Source of the DNA: DASSTJ01 sp035707965
GTDB taxonomy: Bacteria > Actinomycetota > Actinomycetes > Actinomycetales > Angustibacteraceae
Assembly: GCA_035707965.1 (NCBI GenBank)
Contig: DASSTJ010000068.1
Location: 5,701-69,700, forward strand
Length of the DNA stretch: 64,000 bases
Direction: 5' to 3'
The notes under the pieces are model-generated. The model worked only from the letters and a program-made list of their open reading frames with translations. It ran no database searches and had not been told where the DNA came from. A program made the translations under genes and the position numbers. This document shows, in pieces, positions 28,893-37,438 of the stretch (the stretch's first letter is position 1; each line of letters begins with the position of its first letter).

Positions 28893-29446
28893 CGGTCACC
28901 GTTCCCTCCGACGAGCACCCACCCACGACGGGCAGGGGCAGACACGTGCACGCCGCACGTCGGACGTCGACGTGCGCGAGACGACCCTAGCCTCCGAGGG
29001 GGACAGGCGGAACCGGCGGACACGGCTGGTGACCAAGGGCTCCGGGCGGTCGTCCGCCTTCTCCACAGGACCGGGGTCCCCAGGTGTTCGTGGGCGGATC
29101 ATGGTGGTGTTCTCTCTCATCGTGGTCATCGCACCTGTGGATCCTGTGGATGACCGGTGTCGACGCAGGTCAGCGCTCGGATGGCAGTGTGGAGAGCCCT
29201 GGGGACGTCGGACGCCGGGCGAGCGCGTGGCTGTGGACGGTTCGCGGTCGTCCACCTGTCGTCCCGGCGCCTCACAGGTTCTCCACCGGGGCGTCCCCAG
29301 CTCGTCCACAGCGGCGGGCGCCAGGAGGGGTCCCGGACCGGCGGGGTTGTCCACAGATCCACAGAGTTCTCCACAGGGTGTGGACCCGGTGCGTCCAGCC
29401 GGGCACGAGGCTGTGGACGAGACGTGGACGACGCCCGTGGCGAGCG
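28893..29446. other. oriC: oriC, chromosomal replication origin
   Basis: This 554-nt non-coding region between dnaA and dnaN is dense in DnaA-box-like 9-mers. On the plus strand: TTCTCCACA 29059-29067 and 29367-29375, TCGTCCACA 29302-29310, TTGTCCACA 29347-29355 (consensus), AGATCCACA 29355-29363. On the minus strand: GGATCCACA 29136-29144, TCATCCACA 29145-29153, CTCTCCACA 29188-29196, CCGTCCACA 29232-29240, GGGTCCACA 29379-29387, TCGTCCACA 29412-29420. Four lie within 45 nt at 29343-29387. No strongly AT-rich unwinding element is seen; the lowest GC is around 29101-29130. Confidence 0.93.
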
Positions 29447-30928
29447 CTACTGGCTCTGCTGCTTGATGCGGTTGGTCAGCTCGGTGACCTGGTTGAAGAT
29501 GCTGCGTCGCTCGGCCATCAGCTGCCGGATCTTGCGCTCGGCGTGCATGACGGTGGTGTGGTCACGGCCGCCGAACTGCTGCCCGATCTTCGGTAGCGAG
29601 AGCTCGGTCAGCTCGCGGCACAGGTACATGGCGATCTGCCGGGCGTTGACGAGCACCCGCGAGCGGGACTGCCCGCAGAGGTCGTCGATGGTGAGCCCGA
29701 AGTAGGCCGCCGTCTGAGCGATGATCGTCGCCGACGTGATCTCCGGACCCTGCTCGTGCGGGATCAGGTCCTTGAGGACCATCTCCGTCAGGCCCAGGTC
29801 GACCGGCTGCCGGTTCAGGCTGGCGAAGGCGGTGACGCGGATCAGGGCGCCCTCGAGCTCGCGGATGTTCGTCGAGATGCGGCTCGCGATGTACTCCATC
29901 ACGTCGTCCGGTGCGGTCATGCGCTCCTGGATCGCCTTCTTGCGCAGGATCGCGATGCGGGTCTCGAGGTCCGGGGGCTGGACGTCGGTGATCAGTCCCC
30001 ACTCGAAGCGGCTGCGCATGCGGTCCTCGAAGCCGGCGAGCTGCTTGGGCGGCAGGTCGGACGTGATGACGACCTGCTTGTTGGCGTTGTGCAGGGTGTT
30101 GAAGGTGTGGAAGAACTCCTCCTGCGTCTGCACCTTGCCCTGCAGGAACTGGATGTCGTCGATCAGCAGGATGTCGACGTCCCGGTAGCGCCGCTGGAAG
30201 GCCTGCGCCTTGTCGTCGCGGATGGAGTTGATGAAGTCGTTCGTGAACTCCTCCGAGTTCACGTACCGCACGCGGACGCCCGGGTAGAGGTTGCGCGCGT
30301 AGTGCCCGACGGCGTGCAGCAGGTGGGTCTTGCCGAGCCCGGACTCCCCGTAGACGAACAACGGGTTGTAGGCCTTGGCCGGCGCCTCCGCCACCGCGAC
30401 CGCCGCAGCGTGCGCGAACCGGTTGCTCGAGCCGATGACGAACGTCTCGAAGGTGTACTTCGGGTTGAGCCGAGCCGGCTCGACGGGGCCGCGCTCGGCG
30501 GAGTCCGTCGAGGGCAGCGGGGTGCGGTGAACCGGCACCACGGCGTCCTCGTGGGCTGACGACTCGGGGCGCGTCACGTCCGCGGCGCGGGTCGAGACCT
30601 GCACCGACGCGCCGTCGCCGATGCCCTCGGCCTCCACGTCGAGGGCGTCCGGCTCCATGGCCAACGTGGGGTCGACCGTGACGGCGATCCGGATCTCCTG
30701 GTCCAGCTGGGCACCGAGCGCGTCGGTGACCTGGGCGCGCAGCCGCTGCTCCAGGACCTCCTTGGTGAGCTCGTTCGGGACGGCGAGAAGCGCCGTGGAG
30801 TCGAGCAGCCCGACCAGCTTGGCCAGGCGGAGGAACGCGTGCTGCTTCGTGCTCAGGCCACCGTCTCCGAGCACCGAGAGCGTGCCGTGCCAGATGCGGG
30901 CGAAGTCCGTCTCGCTGCCCTGCGCCAC
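29447..30928 (-). CDS. dnaA: DnaA, replication initiator
   Basis: 493 residues from GTG 30928, with CGGAGGA just upstream. Domain I about 1-85; a linker of about 65 residues, moderate for actinobacteria; AAA+ domain with Walker A GESGLGKTHLL and Walker B LLIDDIQFL; ISTNIRELEGALIRV. Domain IV contains the DnaA signature with GGRDHTTVMHAERKI for box recognition. It binds the oriC boxes directly downstream of its own stop. Confidence 0.98.
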   Translation of the reverse strand: MAQGSETDFARIWHGTLSVLGDGGLSTKQHAFLRLAKLVGLLDSTALLAVPNELTKEVLEQRLRAQVTDALGAQLDQEIRIAVTVDPTLAMEPDALDVEAEGIGDGASVQVSTRAADVTRPESSAHEDAVVPVHRTPLPSTDSAERGPVEPARLNPKYTFETFVIGSSNRFAHAAAVAVAEAPAKAYNPLFVYGESGLGKTHLLHAVGHYARNLYPGVRVRYVNSEEFTNDFINSIRDDKAQAFQRRYRDVDILLIDDIQFLQGKVQTQEEFFHTFNTLHNANKQVVITSDLPPKQLAGFEDRMRSRFEWGLITDVQPPDLETRIAILRKKAIQERMTAPDDVMEYIASRISTNIRELEGALIRVTAFASLNRQPVDLGLTEMVLKDLIPHEQGPEITSATIIAQTAAYFGLTIDDLCGQSRSRVLVNARQIAMYLCRELTELSLPKIGQQFGGRDHTTVMHAERKIRQLMAERRSIFNQVTELTNRIKQQSQ

Positions 30929-31435
30929 ACGTCCTCCGTCGGCTGTCCTGCGTTGTCGAGAGGCTCCTCGGGCGGGAACCCGTCCGTCAGAGCGGCCTTC
31001 TCGAGCGGTCCGGTCGAACGCGCCTGGCTACCGTACGCCGGTGGTCCACATGTTCGTCCACAGCCTGTGCATGGCGGGATGGAGAAGGGACCGGGCAGGA
31101 CGCTACACGACCTCGCGAGCCCCGCGCACATGTCCGGCATGGTTTTCCATGAAGTCGTCGGCGTGTCGTCACGGGGGACGAGACGGCTCACCGCCAGACT
31201 GGTGGGTTCGGCGCTCGTGTCGTCGACGGGACCTGGCGCTGCGGCGGTTTGCTCTAGCGCCGCCCGGGGCCGTACCTTGGAGCAGTCCCTCGGTGACGGC
31301 CGCTGTCGCATGCCCGCGCGCGCTCGAGCACCTGGCAGCGAGTCTGCCTGGTGGCACGTGTCGTGGGTGTCCCATGGTGGCCGAGCCGAACCGCACGTCG
31401 GGCGCGGGTCCACCCCGTCATCAGGAGAGAACCTC
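30929..31435. promoter_or_regulatory. divergent dnaA / rpmH promoter region
   Basis: This 507-nt region separates dnaA (minus) from rpmH (plus) and has no convincing gene. DnaA-box-like sites TGGTCCACA (31042-31050) and TCGTCCACA (31054-31062) lie about 115-135 nt upstream of the dnaA start, consistent with autoregulation. A possible dnaA -10 element TACGGT lies at 31030-31035 on the minus strand. TCAGGAGA at 31421-31428 is the rpmH ribosome-binding site. Promoter positions are tentative. Confidence 0.5.
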
Positions 31436-31573
31436 GTGAGCAAGCGCACCTTCCAGCCGAACAACCGCCGTCGGGCGAAGACGCACGGGTTCCGCCTGCG
31501 CATGCGCACCCGCGCCGGCCGCGCCATCCTTGCTGCGCGTCGACGCAAGGGTCGCGCAGAGCTGTCCGCCTGA
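31436..31573 (+). CDS. rpmH: 50S ribosomal protein L34
   Basis: 45 residues from GTG 31436, with AGGAGA 8 nt upstream. The sequence SKRTFQPNNRRRAKTHGFRL, then RMRTRAGRAILAARRRKGR, is the near-invariant L34 pattern. It starts the plus-strand operon rpmH-rnpA-yidD-yidC-khpB-rsmG, divergent from dnaA. Confidence 0.98.
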   Translation: MSKRTFQPNNRRRAKTHGFRLRMRTRAGRAILAARRRKGRAELSA

Positions 31574-31583
31574 GGCCGCGGGC

Positions 31584-31979
31584 GTGCTGCCCGCCTCGCA
31601 CCGGATGCGCACCCGTGAGGACTTCACTCGTGCGGTCCGTCTCGGGCGTCGGGCCGGTCGTCCCCTCCTTGCCGTGCACCTGCTGCTCCCCGAGGCTGGT
31701 CCGGTGTCGAGCGCTCTGCCGCCGGCCCGGATCGGCCTCGTCGTCTCTCGTGCCGTGGGTGGGGCCGTGGTCCGCACTCGCGTGAAGCGGCGACTGCGGC
31801 ACGAGCTGCGGGCTCGCCTCGAGCGCGTCCCGGACGGATCCCGACTCGTCGTCCGAGCCACTCCCTTGGCGGCGACGGCCACCTCCGCCGAGCTCGGCGC
31901 CGACCTCGAGCGGGCGCTGGACCGAGCCCTGGCCGCCGGCCCGCGCACTCGGCGGTCCCGGACCGAGGTCGCCCGATGA
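31584..31979 (+). CDS. rnpA: ribonuclease P protein component
   Basis: 131 residues from GTG 31584, 10 nt after rpmH. Start VLPASHRMRTREDFTRAVRLGRRAG and the core RIGLVVSRAVGGAVVRTRVKRRLRHELR identify RnpA. The usual R-N-R of the RNA-binding helix is R-T-R here. It forms RNase P with the catalytic RNA for tRNA 5-prime maturation. Its stop overlaps the yidD start (ATGA at 31976). Confidence 0.95.
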   Translation: MLPASHRMRTREDFTRAVRLGRRAGRPLLAVHLLLPEAGPVSSALPPARIGLVVSRAVGGAVVRTRVKRRLRHELRARLERVPDGSRLVVRATPLAATATSAELGADLERALDRALAAGPRTRRSRTEVAR

Positions 31980-32356
31980 CACGGCTGCTGCTGCTGCTCG
32001 TGCGCGGGTACCAGCTGTTCGTCTCACCGCTGCTCGGTCCCCGCTGCCGCTTCTACCCGTCGTGCTCGGCCTACGCCGTCACGGCGCTGCAGACGCACGG
32101 TGCCCTGCGCGGCACCTGGCTGGCGATCCGGCGGGTCGGTCGCTGCCACCCCTGGAACCCCGGTGGCGTCGACCACGTTCCACCGGCGAGGCCGCGGGCC
32201 CGCGCCGCTCGCCGGCACCACGAGTCCGCGCGGCCCCCGGCTGACGGTCCGACCGCCGGGCACGGGCCCGCCCTCCAGCACCACCCCACCAGCTTCCGTC
32301 GTGCGGCAGCCGCTGACGACGACCACCCCGCTGACGGCCCTCGCGCCGTCGCCTGA
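31976..32356 (+). CDS. yidD: YidD, membrane protein insertion efficiency factor
   Basis: 126 residues. Short hydrophobic N-terminus then the family signature YQLFVSPLLGPRCRFYPSCSAYAVTAL and GRCHPWNPGGVD with its conserved Cys residues. The C-terminal 50 residues are Arg/Ala/Pro-rich and unusual, because most YidD proteins end soon after the PGG motif. It supports YidC-dependent insertion. Overlaps rnpA by 4 nt and precedes yidC by 23 nt. Confidence 0.93.
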   Translation: MTRLLLLLVRGYQLFVSPLLGPRCRFYPSCSAYAVTALQTHGALRGTWLAIRRVGRCHPWNPGGVDHVPPARPRARAARRHHESARPPADGPTAGHGPALQHHPTSFRRAAAADDDHPADGPRAVA

Positions 32357-32379
32357 GCCCCACCGAGGACCTCACCGTC

Positions 32380-33594
32380 ATGGGAAAGATCCTGTACCCG
32401 CTCGAGTACGCCGTGGCCTGGCTCATGGTCATGTGGCACAAGGTGCTGTCGTTCGTCGGGATGCCGGAGGCGTCGGGCTGGACGTGGGCGCTGTCGATCG
32501 TCGGGCTCGTCATCGTCATCCGCATCATCCTGATCCCGCTGTTCGTCAAGCAGATCAAGGCGTCGCGCGGGCTGCAGATGATCCAGCCCGAGATGAAGAA
32601 GATCCAGGCCAAGTACAAGGGCAAGACGGATCCTGAGAGCCGACAGGCCATGACCCAGGAGACGATGGCCCTCTACAAGGAGACGGGCACCAACCCGTTC
32701 GCGTCCTGCCTGCCGATCATCTTGCAGGCGCCGATCTTCTACGCGCTGTTCCGCGTCCTCAACCAGTACGTGCGCAACTCGCGGCCGATCGGCCCGCTGA
32801 CCCAGCGCCTGGCCGAGCAGGCCGACAACTCCACGCTGTTCGGCGCACCGCTCTCCTCGACGTTCATCCACGCCGACAACATCAACACGAAGGTCATCAC
32901 GGTCGTCCTCATCGTGCTGATGTCGGCGACGACGTTCACCACCCAACGTCAGCTGATGATGAAGAACATGCCGGCGGCAGCGCTGGACAACCCGTTCGCC
33001 AAGCAGCAGAAGATGCTGCTGTACGTGCTGCCCGTGGTCTTCGCGGTCTCGGGTGTGAACTTCCCGATCGGTGTCCTGCTCTACTGGCTCACCACGAACG
33101 CCTGGTCGATGGGCCAGCAGTTCTACGTGATTCGGCGCATGCCCGCCCCCGGCTCGCCTGCGGAGCGGGCGCTGCTGGAGCGGCGGCGGCGGCACGGCCG
33201 TGGAGGCCCGGACCTCGAGGCGATCGAGACCGAGGCAGCAACAGCTCCGACGTCTGGGCAGCGGGCCCAGCCCAAGCGTCAGGCTCGCAGCAAGCGTGGT
33301 CCGAAGACGGAGACGTCCGGGACGCCGAACGTCACCGACAGCGCGGACGTGGCCGAGAGCGCGTCGGGTCCGTCGCTCACCAAGGAGGGCTCGACGTCGC
33401 CCAAGCCGGGCGCTCGCGCGCAGAAGCAGGCCCCGAAGAAGCAGCCCTCGACCACGCAGCCGGCGGCGACGAAGCGTTCGAAGCAGGGCAAGGCCTCGGC
33501 CACGACCTCCGGTTCGAGCACGTCCTCAGCAGCAAGCAAGAAGCGCACGAAGCAGTCACCGGGAACGGCGAAGCCGGGACGACGTCCTCGCTGA
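32380..33594 (+). CDS. yidC: YidC/Oxa1 membrane protein insertase
   Basis: 404 residues from ATG 32380. Five hydrophobic helices. The conserved YidC core has KQIKASRGLQMIQPEMKKIQ (cytoplasmic hairpin), TNPFASCLPIILQAPIFYALF, and NFPIGVLLYWLTTNAWSMGQQ. The hydrophilic Arg of the groove is in the VIRIILIPLFVKQIKASR region. The C-terminal 130 residues are Lys/Ser/Thr/Ala-rich and probably bind ribosomes, as in other Gram-positives. Confidence 0.96.
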   Translation: MGKILYPLEYAVAWLMVMWHKVLSFVGMPEASGWTWALSIVGLVIVIRIILIPLFVKQIKASRGLQMIQPEMKKIQAKYKGKTDPESRQAMTQETMALYKETGTNPFASCLPIILQAPIFYALFRVLNQYVRNSRPIGPLTQRLAEQADNSTLFGAPLSSTFIHADNINTKVITVVLIVLMSATTFTTQRQLMMKNMPAAALDNPFAKQQKMLLYVLPVVFAVSGVNFPIGVLLYWLTTNAWSMGQQFYVIRRMPAPGSPAERALLERRRRHGRGGPDLEAIETEAATAPTSGQRAQPKRQARSKRGPKTETSGTPNVTDSADVAESASGPSLTKEGSTSPKPGARAQKQAPKKQPSTTQPAATKRSKQGKASATTSGSSTSSAASKKRTKQSPGTAKPGRRPR

Positions 33595-33639
33595 TCAGCC
33601 CGCCACCCTGACCCCGTGCCACTGACCCAAGGAGACGAC

Positions 33640-34194
33640 ATGACCGAGTCCGCGACGCCGTTCGAGGACACCACCCCGCCCGACGGCGCTGACGAGCCGC
33701 GTCGTGGCCCGGCGACCGAGGTAGCCGTGGAGCGGCTGGAGCGCGAGGGTGAGATCGCGGCCGACTACCTGGAACGACTCCTCGACCTCACGAACCTGGA
33801 CGGCGACATCGACATCGACATCGACGGCGATCGCGCAGCTGTGGCGATCGTCGACTCCGAGGAGGGCCGCGTCCCCCGCCGTCTCGTCGGTCGGGATGGC
33901 GAGGTGCTCGAGGCGTTGCAGGAGCTGACCAGGCTCGCCGTCCTCGCGAGCAGCGGCGAGCGGTCGCGTCTGATGCTCGACGTCGCTGGGTACCGGGCAG
34001 GGCGCCGTGAGGCTCTGGTGAAGCGGGCTCAGGAGGCCGTGGACGAGGTGCGCTCGACCGGGTCGCGACTCGCGCTGGAGCCGATGACGCCGTTCGAGCG
34101 CAAGGTCGTCCACGACGCCGTCGCCGCGGCGGGTCTGGTCACGGAGTCCGAAGGTGTCGAGCCGCAGCGTCACGTCGTCGTCCTGCCCGCCTGA
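33640..34194 (+). CDS. khpB: KhpB (Jag), KH-R3H RNA-binding protein
   Basis: 184 residues from ATG 33640; AAGGAG is 5 nt upstream. An acidic N-terminal 25 residues, a KH-II domain at about 50-125 with LVGRDGEVLEALQELTRLA, and an R3H domain at about 130-184 with MTPFERKVVHDAV and the terminal R-H-V-V-V-L-P. Such proteins bind RNA and affect wall elongation in firmicutes; the role in actinobacteria is less clear. It is between yidC and rsmG as in Mycobacterium. Confidence 0.94.
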   Translation: MTESATPFEDTTPPDGADEPRRGPATEVAVERLEREGEIAADYLERLLDLTNLDGDIDIDIDGDRAAVAIVDSEEGRVPRRLVGRDGEVLEALQELTRLAVLASSGERSRLMLDVAGYRAGRREALVKRAQEAVDEVRSTGSRLALEPMTPFERKVVHDAVAAAGLVTESEGVEPQRHVVVLPA

Positions 34195-34213
34195 GACCGT
34201 GCGCTGAGACCGA

Positions 34214-34229
34214 GGTTGCACGTGAAACA
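34214..34229 (+). promoter_or_regulatory. parS-like site 1
   Basis: GGTTGCACGTGAAACA differs from the parS consensus TGTTTCACGTGAAACA at two positions (1 and 5). It overlaps the start of rsmG and encodes part of its first residues. Part of a group of four within 2.3 kb beside parAB. Confidence 0.8.
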
Positions 34230-35004
34230 TGAGGACGCCGACGCCGGCCCGCCTGCGTCGCGCCCTTCAGCTCCGGACGGGGCGCAGCCGCCGGGGACGT
34301 TTCACGTGCAACACGCCGCGTCGGAGACCGGGCTGGATCCGGCCGCCGAGCTGATCCCGGATCCGCCAGCCGTGGCGGTCGGCGTGTTCGGTGACCGGCT
34401 GCCGCTGGTCCGCCGCTACGTCCGGCACCTGGCGACGACAGGCGTGGAGTGGGGTCTCCTGGGGCCGCGCGAGGTGCCACGGCTCTGGGAACGGCACGTC
34501 CTGAACTGCGCGGTCCTCACCGATCTACTGCCGCCGGACGCCGAGGTGCTCGACATCGGCTCTGGTGCCGGTCTTCCCGGGATCGCGCTGGCGCTACGGC
34601 GGCCCGACCTGCGCATCACCCTGGTGGAGCCGCTGCTGCGGCGCGTCGACTGGCTGACCATGGTCGTAGCCGACCTCCAGCTCACCGGCGTCAGGGTCCG
34701 CCGAACCCGAGCCGAGGACCTCGTCGGTGACGTCCGGGTCCCCCACGTAACTGCCCGCGCGGTCGCCTCCCTGGACCGGCTCTGCCGCTGGAGCCTGCCG
34801 CTGCTCGAGCCGGGCGGCGAGCTGTTGGCCATCAAGGGACGGTCGGCGTCCGACGAGGTGGGGCGTACCCGCTCGGCGGTGCGTCGCGCCGGAGGGGTGC
34901 GGACGGACATCGTGGAGCTCGCGGCTGGCCTCCTCGGCGATCCAGTGACGGTCGTCCGCGTTAGGGTCGCCCAGGACGCCCCCGCCGACCGACCGCGGCG
35001 CTGA
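34222..35004 (+). CDS. rsmG: RsmG, 16S rRNA (guanine-N7) methyltransferase
   Basis: 260 residues if GTG 34222 is the start; GTG 34306, preceded by GGGGA, is an alternative that would drop 28 poorly conserved residues. The SAM-binding motif is EVLDIGSGAGLPGIALALRRP, followed by ITLVEPLLRRVDWL, FRRRAED-like RTRAEDLVGDV and the VTARAVASLDRLCRW segment. It methylates 16S rRNA at position G527 (E. coli numbering). Two parS-like sites overlap its first 92 nt, which probably explains the unusual N-terminal HVKHE and FHVQH residues. Confidence 0.93.
   Translation: MKHEDADAGPPASRPSAPDGAQPPGTFHVQHAASETGLDPAAELIPDPPAVAVGVFGDRLPLVRRYVRHLATTGVEWGLLGPREVPRLWERHVLNCAVLTDLLPPDAEVLDIGSGAGLPGIALALRRPDLRITLVEPLLRRVDWLTMVVADLQLTGVRVRRTRAEDLVGDVRVPHVTARAVASLDRLCRWSLPLLEPGGELLAIKGRSASDEVGRTRSAVRRAGGVRTDIVELAAGLLGDPVTVVRVRVAQDAPADRPRR
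34298..34313 (+). promoter_or_regulatory. parS-like site 2
   Basis: CGTTTCACGTGCAACA, two mismatches to the parS consensus (1 and 12), inside rsmG. Its core GTTTCACGTGCAAC is the reverse complement of the site 1 core, so the two lie in opposite orientation 84 nt apart. Confidence 0.8.
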
Positions 35005-35063
35005 CGGTGTACACCGAAGGACTTCTGGTCGGCTCGATCATCCCGACGTTGAGAGGCTCGCGC

Positions 35064-36239
35064 ATGGAACAACGGACGTCCGGTCTGGGATGGCCAGCAA
35101 CGGAGGCCGAGTCACGTCCGGACGCGGGCCTCGGCTGGCCTCGCGCTGGCCAGGTTTCCCGTGAAACATCGACCGACGACGAGCTGGGTCTGGCCACCAG
35201 GCCCTCGGCCGCAGAGGCCACGACGTGGGTGCTGAACAGTGCCGGTCGCGCCGGCACCGGCGATCGTGACGCCGACGTGGCGATGGCGTCAGTGGATCGG
35301 GAGGAGCTCGCCCGATCGCTCCCCGAGCCGGACGAGGACACGCCCTTGGCGCGGGAGGTCGCCCTGGACGCCCGTCGCCGCATCGTGCTTCACGGGCAGC
35401 GGCTTCCCGCCCCGCCGGCGTGCCGCGTCATGACGGTCGCGAACCAGAAGGGGGGCGTCGGCAAGACCACGACGACGGTCAACATGGCGGCCGCCCTCGC
35501 GCAGTCGGGCCTCACGGTGCTGGTCATCGACATCGACCCCCAGGGGAACGCGTCCACCGCCCTCGGCATCGACCACCACGCCGAGGTGCCGAGCATCTAC
35601 GACGTCCTTGTGGACGGGCTACCTCTCGCCGACGTCGTGCAGGCGTGCCCGGACGTCCCGCGTCTGTACTGCGCGCCCGCGACCATCGACCTGGCCGGAG
35701 CCGAGATCGAGCTCGTGTCCCTCGTCGCGCGCGAGTCCCGGCTGCAGAAGGCCTTGGCCGCGTTCCTGGACCGCTGGGAGGCGGACGGCAGCACGCGCTT
35801 CGACTACGTGCTCATCGACTGCCCGCCGTCGCTGGGGCTGCTGACGGTCAACGCCTTCGTGGCGGCGCAGGAGGTGTTCATCCCGATCCAGTGCGAGTAC
35901 TACGCCCTCGAGGGCCTCTCGCAGCTGCTCAAGAACATCGAGCTCATCCAGTCGCACCTCAACCCGGCCCTGCACGTCTCCACCATCCTGCTCACGATGT
36001 TCGACGCCCGGACTCGCCTGTCGGCCGACGTGGCCCAGCAGGTGCGAGACCACTTCACGGACGTGACGCTCCGAACCAGTATCCCGCGTTCGGTCCGCAT
36101 CTCGGAGGCGCCGAGCCATCAGCAGACCGTGATGACTTACGATCCTGGCTCGAGCGGCGCGCTGTCGTACCTGGAGGCGGCGAAGGAGCTGGCGATGCAA
36201 GGTCAGCACGGTCAGGACGACGAAGGGAGCGCGGAGTGA
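35064..36239 (+). CDS. parA: ParA, chromosome partitioning ATPase
   Basis: 391 residues from ATG 35064, preceded by GAGAGG with a 7-nt spacer; an in-frame GTG at 35007 would add 19 residues. About 120 poorly conserved residues precede the ATPase. Deviant Walker A NQKGGVGKTTTTVNMAAALA, Walker B region VLIDCPPSLGLLTVNAF, and IDPQGNASTALG are intact. It moves ParB-parS complexes. The N-terminal region contains parS-like site 3. The stop overlaps the parB start (GTGA). Confidence 0.96.
   Translation: MEQRTSGLGWPATEAESRPDAGLGWPRAGQVSRETSTDDELGLATRPSAAEATTWVLNSAGRAGTGDRDADVAMASVDREELARSLPEPDEDTPLAREVALDARRRIVLHGQRLPAPPACRVMTVANQKGGVGKTTTTVNMAAALAQSGLTVLVIDIDPQGNASTALGIDHHAEVPSIYDVLVDGLPLADVVQACPDVPRLYCAPATIDLAGAEIELVSLVARESRLQKALAAFLDRWEADGSTRFDYVLIDCPPSLGLLTVNAFVAAQEVFIPIQCEYYALEGLSQLLKNIELIQSHLNPALHVSTILLTMFDARTRLSADVAQQVRDHFTDVTLRTSIPRSVRISEAPSHQQTVMTYDPGSSGALSYLEAAKELAMQGQHGQDDEGSAE
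35153..35168 (+). promoter_or_regulatory. parS-like site 3
   Basis: GGTTTCCCGTGAAACA, two mismatches to consensus (1 and 7), inside the 5-prime part of parA. It is the exact reverse complement of site 4. It encodes V-S-R-E-T-S. Confidence 0.8.
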
Positions 36240-37294
36240 GTGAGAAGCGGCGTGGTCTCGGTCGGGGGCTGGGTGCCCTGATCCCGTCGGCTCCGGTGAC
36301 GACGAAGGCCGACCGTCCGGTCGACGTGTTCTTCGATCGCCGGTCGGAGGACGCGGCGGCCACTCCCGCCGACCCCGCGCCCGAGACCTCGAGCGCCGAC
36401 GCCCACGACGCGTCACCGTCCGCCACCGACCCCGCGGATGTTTCACGGGAAACCGCCGCCGACTCGGCCCTTGTCCCGGTGCCAGGAGCGCACTTCGCCG
36501 AGCTGCCGGTCGGGCTCATCGAGCCCAACCCGCGCCAGCCGCGGCAGGTCTTCGACGAGGAAGACATGGCCGAGCTCGTCCACTCGATCCGCGAGATCGG
36601 CGTGCTGCAGCCCGTTGTCGTGCGCCCGTCGCCGAACCACGAGGGGCGTTACGAGCTCATCATGGGGGAGCGTCGCTGGCGCGCGACGACCGCGGCCGGA
36701 CTGGACAGCATTCCCGCCATCGTGCGGGACACCGCAGAGAACGACCTCCTGCGCGACGCGTTGCTCGAGAACCTTCACCGCAGCCAGTTGAACGCCCTGG
36801 AGGAGGCGGCGGCGTACGCGCAGCTGCTCGAGGACTTCGGCTGCACGCACGACGAGCTCGCCAGTCGCATCGGTCGCTCGCGTCCGCAGATCACGAACAC
36901 GCTCCGCCTGCTCAAGCTGCCTCCGCTGGTGCAGCGACGGGTCGCCGCCGGTGTTCTCTCGGCCGGCCACGCCCGCGCGCTGCTGGGACTGCCTGACGCC
37001 GCAGCGATCGAGCGGCTGGCCCAGCGCATCGTGGCCGAGGGCATGTCGGTGCGCGCCGTCGAGGAGACCGTCGCTCTCGGTGGCGACCAGGCACCGGTGA
37101 CCCGGCGCAAGCCGCGCGCCGGTGCCCGGCACCCTCAGCTCGACGACCTGGCGGCCCGGCTCTCGGACCGGTTCGACACGCGGGTGAAGATCGCCTTGGG
37201 TCAGCGGCGCGGCAAGCTGACCGTCGAGTTCGCCTCGGTCGAGGATCTCAACCGCATCGTCAGTCTGCTGGCTCCGGGCGACCGCGCCGGCTGA
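36236..37294 (+). CDS. parB: ParB, parS-binding CTPase partition protein
   Basis: 352 residues from GTG 36236. The start SEKRRGLGRGLGALIPS matches the ParA-stimulating N-terminal motif. Core: LIEPNPRQPRQVFDEEDM, the nucleotide-binding GERRWRATTAAGLDSIPAIV, ENLHRSQLNALEEAAAY, HTH around LASRIGRSRPQITNTLRLLKLP and ALLGLPD; dimerisation domain at the C-terminus. It spreads from parS sites, four of which lie in this gene cluster. Site 4 is inside parB and encodes F/V-S-R-E-T-A. Confidence 0.97.
   Translation: MSEKRRGLGRGLGALIPSAPVTTKADRPVDVFFDRRSEDAAATPADPAPETSSADAHDASPSATDPADVSRETAADSALVPVPGAHFAELPVGLIEPNPRQPRQVFDEEDMAELVHSIREIGVLQPVVVRPSPNHEGRYELIMGERRWRATTAAGLDSIPAIVRDTAENDLLRDALLENLHRSQLNALEEAAAYAQLLEDFGCTHDELASRIGRSRPQITNTLRLLKLPPLVQRRVAAGVLSAGHARALLGLPDAAAIERLAQRIVAEGMSVRAVEETVALGGDQAPVTRRKPRAGARHPQLDDLAARLSDRFDTRVKIALGQRRGKLTVEFASVEDLNRIVSLLAPGDRAG
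36439..36454 (+). promoter_or_regulatory. parS-like site 4
   Basis: TGTTTCACGGGAAACC, two mismatches to consensus (10 and 16), inside parB. Exact reverse complement of site 3. Confidence 0.8.
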
Positions 37295-37438
37295 GCCGAG
37301 CGCCGGGTCGGGAGAACGGGCTACCCCTGACGGCCCGGACCGACGTACCATCCGATGACGGCACCAGGGGCCGTCCCGGCACGTCCGCGACCCGCCAGGG
37401 ACCAGCCCTGCCGTCGTCCTGGAGGAATCGGAGCATCC

